Assembly (NCBI GenBank): GCA_018818105.1
Contig: JAHISK010000101.1
Coordinates: 2,501 to 42,385 of the forward strand
Reading direction: 5' to 3'
From: Candidatus Omnitrophota bacterium
GTDB lineage: Bacteria; Omnitrophota; Gorgyraeia; Duberdicusellales; 4484-171
Length of the DNA: 39,885 bases
In this document: positions 7,810 to 15,891 of the stretch, one piece after another
Numbering within the stretch: position 1 is the first letter of the stretch
How the letters are laid out: every line of letters starts with the position of its first letter
Translations under genes and position numbers: made by a program
The notes under the pieces: generated by a model
Seen by the model: only the letters and a program-made list of their open reading frames with translations
The model's database searches: none
What the model was told of the DNA's origin: nothing

Positions 7810-9717
7810 ATGAGAATACATGAATTGGCTAAAAAATTGGGCGTTGATAGTAAGGAATTAATAAAAAAGTTAAAGAAGTTAAATTTTGATGTAAAAAATC
7901 ATATGTCTAGTGTTGATGAAGACACCGCGGAAATTATTATGCATGAGATAAAAACATTAAAGCATCAGGAAATTGAATCTAATGTAATAGAAGTTAATTT
8001 TCCTGTTACGGTGAAAGATTTAGCGATTAAATTAGGGAAGAAGCCTTCAGAGCTTTTGGTTGATCTGATGAAAGAACGAAAGTTGGTTACTATCAATCAG
8101 AATCTTGATGAAGCGACAGCTATTGGTATCGCGTATAAATATAAAGTTAATTTATGTAAAAAACTGTCCGAAGAAGATGCTATTCTAAAAGTAAAAGCTA
8201 ATGCCTTAAAAGAAAGAGCTCCTGTTGTTACTCTTATGGGTCATATTGATCATGGAAAGACTTCGATTCTAGATTATATAAGAAATAGTAAAATTACAGA
8301 AAAAGAAACCGGCGGAATCACTCAGCATATCGGAGCTTATCAGGTTGTTTTAGATAAAGGTAAAATCACCTTTCTTGATACGCCGGGTCATGAAACATTT
8401 ACCGCGATGAGGGCTAGAGGCGCAACTATTACCGATATTGTAATTATTGTTGTTGCTGCTGATGAGGGAATAAAGCCGCAGACGGTTGAAGCAATTGACC
8501 ATGCCAAAGCCGCGGGTGTGCCTATAATTGTGGCCATAAATAAGATTGATGCGCCTAATGCTAATCCTGATATGGTAAAACAGCAGCTTTCTAAAGTGGA
8601 TCTTGTTCCTGAAGATTGGGGAGGTAAGACTATTACTGTGTTAGTTTCGGCTAAAACGGGGAAAGGTATTGATTCCCTTCTCGAGTTGATTCTTTTGCAG
8701 GCTCATATAATGGAATTAAAAGCCGATTATGATAGAGCTGCTGTTGGCGTGGTAGTTGAGGCTAGGTTATCTAAAGGAAAAGGACCTTTAGCTACCATAC
8801 TTGTTAGGGAAGGGAAGTTACGTGTAGGCGATTGGTGTGTATGTGGTATTTATCGCGGAAAAATTAGAGCAATGTATGATGATAGAGGCGAATTAGTAAA
8901 AGAAGTTTATCCTACAGTTCCGGTAGAAATACTTGCGTTAGCCGGTGTGCCTAATCCTGGGGATCAATTATTTGTTGTTCCGAATGAAAAGAGCGCGAAA
9001 GAAATTGTGGAGAAAAGGAGAGACGAAGAAGATATAAAGAGGATTGTTCCTTCGGCGCATCTTAAATTAGAAGATTTATATAAAAAAGTAAAAGAAGAAG
9101 ATTTAAGACAGTTAAAAGTTATTTTAAAGGCTGATGTGGGGGGAACGTTAGAGGCGGTAGGCGATGCGTTAGAAAAAATACCTAGTGAAGAGGTCGATTT
9201 GGTTATAATTCATAAAGGTGTAGGGGCAGTAAATTCTTCTGATATTCTTTTGGCTGATGTCAGTGATGCTATTGTCGTAGGATTTAAGGTTTCTGTAGAT
9301 CCGAAAGCAAGAGACTTAGCTAAAAATAAAGGTATTGAATTAAGAGTGTATCAGATAGTTTATGAGTTGATAGATGATATAAGGGCTGCTTTAGAGGGGT
9401 TGTTGAAACCCCATATAAAGAAAGTTTTTCTTGGTCGAGCAAGAATAAAGTCGGTGTTTAAGCTTTCTAAATCCGGCATAATTGCGGGCAGTATTATTGA
9501 AAAAGGTAAAATTATTAGAGGTACGGCTTGTAACCTTTTTAGGGGCAATGAAGTCATTTTTGAAGGAAAGGTCCAGTCTTTGAAGCGATTTAAAGAAGAC
9601 GTGCGTGAAGTCGCGCAGGGAACGGAATGTGGAATAGGTGTTGGTTATAACGATATTAAAGAGGGCGATGTTTTAGATGTTTTTACTGAAGAAGTGATTA
9701 CGAGGAGACTTAAATAA
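7810..9717 (+). CDS. infB: Translation initiation factor IF-2
   Basis: GTPase that brings initiator tRNA to the 30S subunit. The 635-residue protein is a short form. It has two IF2-N helical modules (1-55 and about 66-115) without the long charged linker of E. coli IF-2. The G domain carries GHIDHGKTS (144-152), DTPGHET (190-196), NKID near 245 and SAKTGKG near 280. Domains II, III and the initiator-tRNA-binding domain IV follow. AGGTGGTG lies 7 bases before the ATG. rbfA, truB and ribF, which often follow infB, are not here; trpS comes next. Confidence 0.97.
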   Translation: MRIHELAKKLGVDSKELIKKLKKLNFDVKNHMSSVDEDTAEIIMHEIKTLKHQEIESNVIEVNFPVTVKDLAIKLGKKPSELLVDLMKERKLVTINQNLDEATAIGIAYKYKVNLCKKLSEEDAILKVKANALKERAPVVTLMGHIDHGKTSILDYIRNSKITEKETGGITQHIGAYQVVLDKGKITFLDTPGHETFTAMRARGATITDIVIIVVAADEGIKPQTVEAIDHAKAAGVPIIVAINKIDAPNANPDMVKQQLSKVDLVPEDWGGKTITVLVSAKTGKGIDSLLELILLQAHIMELKADYDRAAVGVVVEARLSKGKGPLATILVREGKLRVGDWCVCGIYRGKIRAMYDDRGELVKEVYPTVPVEILALAGVPNPGDQLFVVPNEKSAKEIVEKRRDEEDIKRIVPSAHLKLEDLYKKVKEEDLRQLKVILKADVGGTLEAVGDALEKIPSEEVDLVIIHKGVGAVNSSDILLADVSDAIVVGFKVSVDPKARDLAKNKGIELRVYQIVYELIDDIRAALEGLLKPHIKKVFLGRARIKSVFKLSKSGIIAGSIIEKGKIIRGTACNLFRGNEVIFEGKVQSLKRFKEDVREVAQGTECGIGVGYNDIKEGDVLDVFTEEVITRRLK

Positions 9718-9718
9718 T

Positions 9719-9775
9719 AGATGGGAGATGGCAGATAAGTTTTTGTGATCTCCAATCTGTAATCTGCAATCTAAT
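9719..9775 (+). repeat. Heptad inverted repeat, AGATNNN/ATCTNNN
   Basis: Left arm AGATGGG, AGATGGC, AGATAAG (9719-9739) and right arm ATCTCCA, ATCTGTA, ATCTGCA, ATCTAAT (9748-9775). The right arm ends 2 bases before the trpS ATG. It shares its words with the scpA-ruvB element. No Shine-Dalgarno sequence lies between the arm and the start codon. Confidence 0.9.
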
Positions 9776-9777
9776 AT

Positions 9778-10755
9778 ATGAAAGTAGTATTAAGCGGAGT
9801 AAGGCCGACAGGTAAACAGCATTTAGGGCATTGGATTGGGACTCTTTCTAATTGGATAGAGTTACAACAGCAATATCAATGTTTTTTTATGGTTGCTGAT
9901 TGGCACGCGTTTATGAGTGAGTATAAGGACTTATCTCATATAAAAGAGTACTCGTTTGATAATGTATGTGAGTGGATAAGTTACGGAATAGATCCTGCGC
10001 GATGTGTTCTTTTTGAACAGTCAAAGGTAGGCGCTCATTTAGAACTTTTCTTATTGCTTTCATATATAACCCCGATAGGGTGGCTTTCGAGATGTCCAAC
10101 TTTTAAAGAGCAGATTAAGCAGCTTAAAGATAAAGAGATAAATACTTATGCTTTTTTTGGATATCCGGTATTACAGTCTTGTGATATTCTTTTGTATAAA
10201 ACTAATTTTGTTCCGGTGGGAGAAGATCAGCTTTCTCATTTAGAGTTGTGCAGAGAAATTGTTCGTCGGTTTCATCATTTATATAAGAAGCAAACGTTTA
10301 TTGAACCGCAGCCAGTACTTACGCCTATTCCAAAGTTAGCTGGGCTTGATGGTCGAAAAATGAGTAAGAGTTACGATAATTTTATAGCTCTTGATGAAGA
10401 AGATGCCGTTATAGAAAAGAAGATTTTATCTATGATTACTGATCCTGCCAGGAAAAAAAGAACAGATAAAGGGCATCCGGATATTTGTACTGTGTTTGCC
10501 TACTATACAATATTTAAAAAAGAAGAAAAAGAGGATGTTCGCCAGGGATGTATGAGCGCGCAGCGTGGCTGTAAAGAGTGTAAGAAAGCTTTAGCTGATA
10601 GCTTTAAAGTATTTATTGGCTCTAGAAGGGAAAAGAAGAAAGAACTTATGAAAAAGAAAGATTATATTCGAGATATATTAAAAGAAGGTAATATAAAAGC
10701 GAACGCTGTAGCTTCTAAAACGTTAGAAGAAGTTAAGGCAGCGATGAAAATATAG
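9778..10755 (+). CDS. trpS: Tryptophanyl-tRNA synthetase
   Basis: Class I synthetase that charges tRNA-Trp. The 325-residue protein has the HIGH-type motif HLGH (15-18, within GVRPTGKQHLGHWIG) and KMSKS (194-198, within GLDGRKMSKSYDN); length is normal for bacterial TrpRS. The ATG is 2 bases after a heptad inverted repeat and has no visible ribosome binding site. It sits between infB and scpA. Confidence 0.95.
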   Translation: MKVVLSGVRPTGKQHLGHWIGTLSNWIELQQQYQCFFMVADWHAFMSEYKDLSHIKEYSFDNVCEWISYGIDPARCVLFEQSKVGAHLELFLLLSYITPIGWLSRCPTFKEQIKQLKDKEINTYAFFGYPVLQSCDILLYKTNFVPVGEDQLSHLELCREIVRRFHHLYKKQTFIEPQPVLTPIPKLAGLDGRKMSKSYDNFIALDEEDAVIEKKILSMITDPARKKRTDKGHPDICTVFAYYTIFKKEEKEDVRQGCMSAQRGCKECKKALADSFKVFIGSRREKKKELMKKKDYIRDILKEGNIKANAVASKTLEEVKAAMKI

Positions 10756-10763
10756 TATAAAAA

Positions 10764-10839
10764 GACTATAGACCATTGACTATTGACCATAGACCAAAAT
10801 TTCTTTAGGTCGATAGTCAATGGTCTATGGTCGATTGTC
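10764..10839 (+). repeat. Heptad inverted repeat, GAC-N-AT-N family
   Basis: Left arm GACTATA, GACCATT, GACTATT, GACCATA, GACC (10764-10795). Spacer aaaatttcttta. Right arm GGTC, GATAGTC, AATGGTC, TATGGTC, GATTGTC (10808-10839). GAC/GTC and AT/AT always pair, while the two other positions of each word vary. The same family lies at 15112 and 21369. The arm ends 9 bases before the scpA ATG. Confidence 0.92.
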
Positions 10840-10848
10840 GGTATTATT

Positions 10849-11559
10849 ATGAAAATTAAATTAGATATATTTGAGGGACCGTTAGATTTACTTCTTTATT
10901 TGATCAAGAAAGACCATCTTGATGTAAGTGATATTATTTTAACAGAGGTGGTTGATCAATATCTGCAGTTTTTAGAGCTTATGAAACTGTTAGATATAAA
11001 CCTTGCTTCAGAGTATCTGGTTATGGCTGCTAATCTTATTAATATTAAATCTAAAATGCTGCTGCCTAAGTCTCAAATAGAGGAAGGAGTTGAAGAAGAT
11101 GATCCTCGCCAAGAGTTAGTACGTAAGCTTATTGAGTATGAAAAATTTAAACAAGTAGCAGATTTTCTTAAAACGAGAGAAGTCCAGCGTCGTAAGTATT
11201 TTAGCCGACCCGCCGCGGTAGCTCAAAAAAGTGAAGGGTATTTAGAAGCTTCTATTTTTGATTTGATTAGCGCATTCCAAACAGCTTTGAAAGAGGTTCC
11301 TAAAGATATCTTTTTTGAAGTAATGAAAGACGAGTTTACTGTGGAAGAAAAAATCCATGATATTACGCATCTTCTTTTAAAAAATAATAAAATTTCTTTA
11401 GCGGAAATGATTTCTTCTGGGAAAAATAAGATTGAAGTTGTTGTTATCTTTTTAGCTATATTAGAATTGATAAAATTAAGAGAAGCAGTTGCTGTTCAGG
11501 AAGAGCTTTTTGGACCTATTCTAATCGCGCGTAGAGCTAATTTATATAGTCAAGCTTAA
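10849..11559 (+). CDS. scpA: Segregation and condensation protein A
   Basis: Kleisin subunit of the Smc-ScpAB condensin that organises and separates chromosomes. The start at 10849 gives MKIKLDIFEGPLDLLLYLI, the family's N-terminal motif. A frame open further upstream would only translate the repeat and is rejected. The 236-residue protein has the N-terminal Smc-neck-binding helices, the middle NLINIKSKMLLPK, and a C-terminal winged helix around 170-230 (FLAILELIKLREAVAVQ). scpB and smc are not in the window. No Shine-Dalgarno sequence is seen. Confidence 0.93.
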   Translation: MKIKLDIFEGPLDLLLYLIKKDHLDVSDIILTEVVDQYLQFLELMKLLDINLASEYLVMAANLINIKSKMLLPKSQIEEGVEEDDPRQELVRKLIEYEKFKQVADFLKTREVQRRKYFSRPAAVAQKSEGYLEASIFDLISAFQTALKEVPKDIFFEVMKDEFTVEEKIHDITHLLLKNNKISLAEMISSGKNKIEVVVIFLAILELIKLREAVAVQEELFGPILIARRANLYSQA

Positions 11560-11564
11560 TAAAT

Positions 11565-11635
11565 AGATTAGAGATGGGAGATTGGAGATATCAGATAATT
11601 ATTTCCAATCTGTAATCTGTAATCTGCAATCTATT
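11565..11635 (+). repeat. Heptad inverted repeat, AGATNNN/ATCTNNN
   Basis: Left arm AGATTAG, AGATGGG, AGATTGG, AGATATC, AGATAAT (11565-11599). Right arm ATCTGTA, ATCTGTA, ATCTGCA, ATCTATT (11608-11635). The constant half of each word is 4 bases, the variable half 3. It ends 3 bases before the ruvB ATG. Confidence 0.92.
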
Positions 11636-11638
11636 GTT

Positions 11639-12655
11639 ATGAATGAAGAGAGAGTAGTTGATCAATTAAGGGAAGACGAGGATGAGAAGATTATTAATTT
11701 GTCTTTGCGGCCTCAAAATTTAAGGGAGTTTATAGGACAGAAGAGTATTGTTTCTTCTTTAGACATTGCTATCGAGGCCTCGAAAAGAAGAGATGAGCCT
11801 TTAGAACATCTGCTTCTTTCAGGCCCTCCCGGGTTAGGAAAAACATCGTTGGCGTATTGTATTGCTAAAGAAAGAATTGCTAAAGTAACGGCGACTAGCG
11901 GCCCAGCTATTGAGCGCGCGGGGGATTTAGTCGGGATCCTTACTAATTTAGAAAAAGGCGATGTTTTGTTTATTGATGAAATTCACAGATTGTCTAAAGT
12001 TGTAGAAGAGTTTCTGTATCCGGCTATGGAGAATTTTCAAATAGATTTTGTTATTGATAAGGGTCCTTACGCGAAAAGCGTGAAGTTTAATTTAAAACCG
12101 TTTACTTTAATTGGCGCGACGACTAGGAAAGGGCTTCTCAGCGCGCCATTAAGAGGTAGGTTTGGTCTTTTTTTTGATTTTGATTTTTATGATTCACAAA
12201 GTTTATCATTGATTATTAAGAGAAACGCGCAGCTTCTGAATGTTGAGATTGATAACCAAAGTTGTTTGGAGATAGCGTCTCGTTCGAGAGGTACGCCTCG
12301 GCTTTGTAATCGGCTGCTTAAGAGGGTGCGTGATTATGCTCAAGTTGTAGGGGAAGGCATAATCAATTTGGAAGTGACTAAAACATCTTTAGCCCAGATA
12401 GGTGTTGACGCGCAAGGGTTGGATGATTTAGATAGAAAGTATTTAAAATCAATAATTGAGTTACATCGTGGTGGTCCTGCGGGGATTGAGGCAATAGCTG
12501 CTTCTTTGGGAGAAGATAAAGGTACTTTGGAAGATGTTGTAGAGCCATTTTTATTGAAAAAAGGGTTTATTCTGCGTTCTCCCCGGGGAAGGATAGCTGC
12601 TCAAAAATCTTACCTGCATTTAAATATTCCTTATAAAGACGCTGTTGTACAATAG
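11639..12655 (+). CDS. ruvB: Holliday junction branch-migration helicase RuvB
   Basis: AAA+ motor that drives branch migration of Holliday junctions with RuvA. The start at 11639 (MNEERVVDQL) gives 338 residues, the normal length; upstream in-frame codons only translate the heptad repeat. Motifs: RPQNLREFIGQ near residue 24, Walker A GPPGLGKTS (62-70), Walker B LFIDEIHRL near 108-116, IGATTRKGLLSAPLRGRFG with sensor and arginine finger, and a C-terminal winged helix (AASLGEDKGTLEDVVEPFL). ruvA and ruvC are not adjacent, so the usual ruvCAB cluster is split in this genome. Confidence 0.97.
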   Translation: MNEERVVDQLREDEDEKIINLSLRPQNLREFIGQKSIVSSLDIAIEASKRRDEPLEHLLLSGPPGLGKTSLAYCIAKERIAKVTATSGPAIERAGDLVGILTNLEKGDVLFIDEIHRLSKVVEEFLYPAMENFQIDFVIDKGPYAKSVKFNLKPFTLIGATTRKGLLSAPLRGRFGLFFDFDFYDSQSLSLIIKRNAQLLNVEIDNQSCLEIASRSRGTPRLCNRLLKRVRDYAQVVGEGIINLEVTKTSLAQIGVDAQGLDDLDRKYLKSIIELHRGGPAGIEAIAASLGEDKGTLEDVVEPFLLKKGFILRSPRGRIAAQKSYLHLNIPYKDAVVQ

Positions 12656-12662
12656 TATCAGC

Positions 12663-12702
12663 GTCTGATTACAGCGATTAATAGAAGATTACAACGATTA
12701 AG
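12663..12702 (+). repeat. Heptad-like direct repeat, GATTACA/GCGATTA words
   Basis: Between ruvB and tgt, GATTACAGCGATTA is followed by ATAGAA and then a near copy, GATTACAACGATTA. The period is 7 inside each pair but one spacer word has 6 bases, so the register is imperfect. It ends about 4 bases before the tgt ATG. Confidence 0.6.
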
Positions 12703-12706
12703 TGTT

Positions 12707-13816
12707 ATGTTTAGAGTATTAAAAGAATGTAAAGAGACAAAGGCGCGTAGGGGTGTTTTTAGGAGCCGGCATAACGAATTTATGACTCCTGCTTTTTTCC
12801 CTGTGGCGACAGCGGCGGCAGTTAAAGGGTTAACAACAAAAGATCTGGATGATATTGGGGTTGATGGCCTTTTAGTTAACGCGTATCATTTGTTTTTACG
12901 GCCTGGTGTTGACGTGATACGAAAGGCCGGCGGACTGCATAAATTCATGAATTTTTCTAAAACGATTATTACGGATAGTGGAGGGTATCAGATTTTTAGC
13001 TTAGAAAGATTACGGAAAGTGACTGATGAAGGGGTTGAGTTCCAATCTCATATTGATGGGAAAACATTTTTTTTAACGCCACAAGATGTAATAAGGATTC
13101 AGTTAGATTTAAATTCAGACGTATGTGTTCCTTTGGATGAATGTGTTAAGTTTCCGACAGAATATGATTATGCGCGGATTGCTATGGAGAGGACAATTGA
13201 TTGGGCAAGGAAGAGTAAAGATTTTTTCTCTAAGCATAAAGGAGAAGGTAACCTTTTTTTTGGTATTATTCAAGGATCTACCTATTTGGATTTAAGGAAA
13301 AAATGCTTAGATGAGATTATGGAATTTGATGTTGACGGGTTATGTGTTGGTGGTTTAAGTGTTGGCGAAGAACCAAATTTAAGGTATAATGTTGTTTCTT
13401 TTATCCAGGAACACGCGGATAAGAAGTATTTACGGTATTTTATGGGCTATGGCAGGCCAAACGATATTTTGGAAGCCGTATCTAGAGGGATTGATCTTTT
13501 TGATTGTGTTGTTCCTACTAGATTTGGTCGAACAGGAACCGCTTTTACTGGTCAAGGAGAGCTGATCGTAAGAAATTCGCCTTATATCGAGGATCAGGGA
13601 CCGATAGATGATGAGTGTGGTTGTTATGTATGTAAAAACTTTAGCCGGTCCTATTTACGGCATCTTATAAACGTAAAGGAGATGGTTGGCGTACAGCTAA
13701 TTACATATCATAACGTTTTTTGGTATAAGTGTTTTATGGATAAGATACGCAATGCGATTGATGAAGACAGATTTGCCCAGTTTAAGAAAGAGTTTGAAGC
13801 AAAATTTAGAGAATAG
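12707..13816 (+). CDS. tgt: Queuine/preQ1 tRNA-guanine transglycosylase
   Basis: Swaps guanine 34 of GUN-anticodon tRNAs for preQ1 in queuosine synthesis. The 369-residue TIM barrel shows FMTPAFFPVATAAAVKGL, NAYHLFLRPG, the substrate-site TDSGGYQIFSL, GGLSVGE, the nucleophile region DLFDCVVPTRFGRTG, and the zinc site ECGCYVCKNFSRSYLRH. The last of these supplies three Cys and one His. queF, another queuosine-pathway gene, is at 31966. No clear Shine-Dalgarno sequence precedes the ATG. Confidence 0.97.
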   Translation: MFRVLKECKETKARRGVFRSRHNEFMTPAFFPVATAAAVKGLTTKDLDDIGVDGLLVNAYHLFLRPGVDVIRKAGGLHKFMNFSKTIITDSGGYQIFSLERLRKVTDEGVEFQSHIDGKTFFLTPQDVIRIQLDLNSDVCVPLDECVKFPTEYDYARIAMERTIDWARKSKDFFSKHKGEGNLFFGIIQGSTYLDLRKKCLDEIMEFDVDGLCVGGLSVGEEPNLRYNVVSFIQEHADKKYLRYFMGYGRPNDILEAVSRGIDLFDCVVPTRFGRTGTAFTGQGELIVRNSPYIEDQGPIDDECGCYVCKNFSRSYLRHLINVKEMVGVQLITYHNVFWYKCFMDKIRNAIDEDRFAQFKKEFEAKFRE

Positions 13817-13881
13817 GGTCAAGGGGCATGGGGCAAGGGTCAAGGAAGAAAAATCGGTTTTTTGTATTTCTTGACCCTATC
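13815..13881 (+). repeat. Heptad inverted repeat, AGGGGCA words
   Basis: The left arm starts inside the tgt stop codon: AGGGTCA, AGGGGCA, TGGGGCA, AGGGTCA, AGGAAGA (13815-13849). A short right arm, TTTCTTGACCCTATC (about 13867-13881), is complementary to its start. Same family as in dxr, ispG and before guaA, here with the inverted partner kept. Confidence 0.85.
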
Positions 13882-13889
13882 AAAATATA

Positions 13890-14582
13890 ATGATAATTGA
13901 TATAATTACTATATTCCCTGAAATGTTTTCTCCCGTTGTGGGCGAGTCGATTATTAAACGCGCGGTAAATAAAGGTTTAGTTAAGATTCACGTTCATGAT
14001 TTAAGAGATCATGTGCTAGACCGGTATAAAAAAGTAGATGATTCTTCTTACGGCGGAAAAGGGATGGTTTTTAAGGCTCCTGGGTTGTTTCATGCTGTGG
14101 AATCAACTTTAGGGTATAAGATGTATCCTAAAGAGAAGACAGACGCGGCTAAAAGAGTTATTTTGTTTAGTCCTAAGGGGAAGACTTTAACTCAAGGCTT
14201 AGTAAAAAAGTTTTTAAAGTATGAAAGGTTAGTTCTTCTTGTCCCCCGTTATGAGGGGGTAGATGAGCGTGTAAGAAAATATTTAGTTGAAGATGAAATT
14301 TCTATAGGTGATTATGTCGTGAGTGGAGCGGAGTTACCAGCTATGGTTTTTATTGATTGTTTAATTAGGTTGATACCGGGAGTGGTTTCTGATAAGGACT
14401 CAGTGAAGAATGAAAGTTTTGAGAATAATCGATTGGATTATCCTCATTATACCAGACCTGACGATTTTAGAGGATTAAAAGTGCCGGAGGTATTACGTTC
14501 TGGCAATCATAAAAAAATTGAGGAGTGGAGGCAAAAGCAGGCTTTAGAATTAACGAAAAAGAGGAGACCGGATATATTATAG
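13890..14582 (+). CDS. trmD: tRNA (guanine-37-N1)-methyltransferase
   Basis: SAM-dependent SPOUT enzyme that methylates G37 next to the anticodon and prevents frameshifting. The 230-residue protein has the N-terminal IDIITIFPEMFSPVVGESI, the DDSSYGGKGMVFKAPG region, the trefoil-knot SAM site (VPRYEGVDERV, then EISIGDYVVSGAELPAMVFI) and the C-terminal HYTRPDDFRG. The knot loop reads LVPRYEGVD where many homologues have ICGRYEGID. rpsP and rimM, its usual upstream partners, are missing; rplS follows as usual. Confidence 0.96.
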   Translation: MIIDIITIFPEMFSPVVGESIIKRAVNKGLVKIHVHDLRDHVLDRYKKVDDSSYGGKGMVFKAPGLFHAVESTLGYKMYPKEKTDAAKRVILFSPKGKTLTQGLVKKFLKYERLVLLVPRYEGVDERVRKYLVEDEISIGDYVVSGAELPAMVFIDCLIRLIPGVVSDKDSVKNESFENNRLDYPHYTRPDDFRGLKVPEVLRSGNHKKIEEWRQKQALELTKKRRPDIL

Positions 14583-14598
14583 GCAATACGAATGTTTA

Positions 14599-14742
14599 AA
14601 TTACAAATTACAATAAACAAATTACAAACAATGAACAATATACAATATACAAATTGTATATAATATTAGTAATTTAATAGGAGAACAAAATAATTTTTTG
14701 TTTTGTATATTGAATATTTGGAATTTGTATATTGTAATTTAT
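14599..14742 (+). repeat. Heptad inverted repeat, AATTACA/TACAATA words
   Basis: Left arm of eight words: AATTACA, AATTACA, ATAAACA, AATTACA, AACAATG, AACAATA, TACAATA, TACAAAT (14599-14654). Right arm TTTTGTA, TATTGAA, TATTTGG, AATTTGT, ATATTGT, AATTTAT (14701-14742). It is AT-only except for C/G at set word positions. Here a good ribosome binding site (GAGGAGG) follows the arm, unlike most other elements. Confidence 0.88.
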
Positions 14743-14759
14743 ATATGAGGAGGTAAATT

Positions 14760-15107
14760 ATGGATAAGTTATTGATGGTGGAGAAAGAGTTAAAAGAGAG
14801 TTTGAAAAGGGATTATCCAGATTTCAAACAAGGAGATATAATTAAAGTTTATTACAAGATTAAAGAAAAGGATAAAGAAAGACTTCATCCTATTGAAGGT
14901 ATTGTACTAAAAATTCAGGGCGCAATGCACCGTAAGTCTTTTACGTTAAGAAGGATTGCTTATGGGCAGGCTTTTGAGGTAACAATACCATATTATACTC
15001 CCAATATCGGTAAAATTGATTTAGTAAAGAAGAGTCGACGGCAGCCGCGAAGAAAACGGTTGTATTACTTAAGAGATAGAGTCGGTAAAAAGGCAATGCT
15101 CACATAA
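14760..15107 (+). CDS. rplS: 50S ribosomal protein bL19
   Basis: Large-subunit protein at the 30S-50S interface. The 115-residue protein shows the L19 pattern: FKQGDIIKVYYKIKEKDKER, a strand with IEGIVLKIQG, then FTLRRIAYGQAFEVTIPYYT and the C-terminal RRKRLYYLRDRVGK. The central loop is more divergent than in common bL19. A strong GAGGAGG lies 7 bases upstream of the ATG. Position after trmD is standard. Confidence 0.93.
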   Translation: MDKLLMVEKELKESLKRDYPDFKQGDIIKVYYKIKEKDKERLHPIEGIVLKIQGAMHRKSFTLRRIAYGQAFEVTIPYYTPNIGKIDLVKKSRRQPRRKRLYYLRDRVGKKAMLT

Positions 15108-15111
15108 GAAA

Positions 15112-15195
15112 GACCATTGACCATAGACTATCGACTATAGACTTTTTAAAATCTCAAAATTTTGGTCTATGGTCAATAGTCGATGGTCTATTGTC
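15112..15195 (+). repeat. Heptad inverted repeat, GAC-N-AT-N family
   Basis: Left arm GACCATT, GACCATA, GACTATC, GACTATA, GACTTTT (15112-15146). Right arm GGTC, TATGGTC, AATAGTC, GATGGTC, TATTGTC (15164-15195). Every GAC has a GTC partner, while the variable letters are not all complementary. It ends 9 bases before the rnhB ATG. Confidence 0.92.
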
Positions 15196-15204
15196 TAATT
15201 TAAG

Positions 15205-15765
15205 ATGATAGTTGGAATAGACGAAGCCGGCAGAGGTCCATTAGCAGGTGTAGTAGTTGGATGTGCTTTATATCTTAGGAAGTTGCCGCCCTTTGTTGTG
15301 AAGGATTCTAAAGAACTATCTCCGTTGGTTCGAGAGAAAATTGTTCCTTGGCTTTGTGAACATGCTTCTTTTTCTGTAGGGATTGCGACCTCGGAAGAAA
15401 TTGATAAGATAAATATTTTACAAGCGACATTTTTAACATTTAATCGGGCAATAAAGGGGTTGCTTGCTAAAGAACCATCTTTACGAAAAGCGACGTTTAT
15501 TGTTGATGGTAATCTTTTTCGTACGAAGTTAGATATAAAGTACATATGTATGGAAAAGGCGGATAAGAAAATTAAAGAAGTATCTTGCGCTTCTATTATG
15601 GCAAAAGTGGTACGAGATTACTTTATGAAGTTAGTAGATTTCCTTTATCCTCAGTGGGAATTCAGCCAGCATAAAGGGTATCCTACGCAAAGGCATATGG
15701 CTTTGTTGAATGAGTATCCTTTGACGCCTTTTCATCGGCGTAGTTTTTCTCCCTGTAAAAGGTAA
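15205..15765 (+). CDS. rnhB: Ribonuclease HII
   Basis: Removes RNA from RNA-DNA hybrids and starts repair at single ribonucleotides in DNA. The 186-residue protein opens with IVGIDEAGRGPLAG, holding the first two acidic metal ligands. VKDSKELSP follows, then FIVDGN with the third Asp and KADKKIKEVSCASIMAKVVRD-type helix residues (here MEKADKKIKEVSCASI). The ending FSQHKGYPTQRHMALL is typical. It lies directly after rplS, a frequent neighbour. No Shine-Dalgarno sequence is visible after the heptad element. Confidence 0.96.
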   Translation: MIVGIDEAGRGPLAGVVVGCALYLRKLPPFVVKDSKELSPLVREKIVPWLCEHASFSVGIATSEEIDKINILQATFLTFNRAIKGLLAKEPSLRKATFIVDGNLFRTKLDIKYICMEKADKKIKEVSCASIMAKVVRDYFMKLVDFLYPQWEFSQHKGYPTQRHMALLNEYPLTPFHRRSFSPCKR

Positions 15766-15788
15766 GGGAGAGATTTGAAAAAGAGAAA

Positions 15789-15873
15789 TTTTAAATTTAT
15801 CATTTATCATTTTAAAATTAGCATTTGAAAGAATAGGTAATTTAAAATTTGAAATGCTAAATTTAAAATGATT
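15789..15873 (+). repeat. Heptad inverted repeat, TTTATCA/AATTTAA words
   Basis: Left arm TTTTAAA, TTTATCA, TTTATCA, TTTTAAA, ATTAGCA, TTTGAAA (15789-15830). Right arm AATTTAA, AATTTGA, AATGCTA, AATTTAA, AATGATT (15839-15873). The last word contains ATG 15868, the first possible start of the next gene. Same family as 3490 and 32419. Confidence 0.88.
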
Positions 15874-15891
15874 ATGATAGATAGGAAATTC

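Noticed and set aside
10783-10848. A longer scpA reading frame starting inside the heptad element
   Set aside because: It would only add residues translated from the repeat; family homology begins at MKIKLDIFEGPLD (10849).
11582-11638. A longer ruvB reading frame starting inside the AGAT repeat
   Set aside because: The extra residues are repeat-coded and RuvB of 338 residues from 11639 already has the normal length.
15112-15139. Promoter boxes (TTGACC and TATAGA) inside the GAC-N-AT-N arms
   Set aside because: The words give 13-base spacing, not about 17, and the resemblance follows from the repeat itself.
15195-15545. Reading frame antisense to rnhB
   Set aside because: Shadow of the RNase HII gene; no homology signal and no ribosome binding site.
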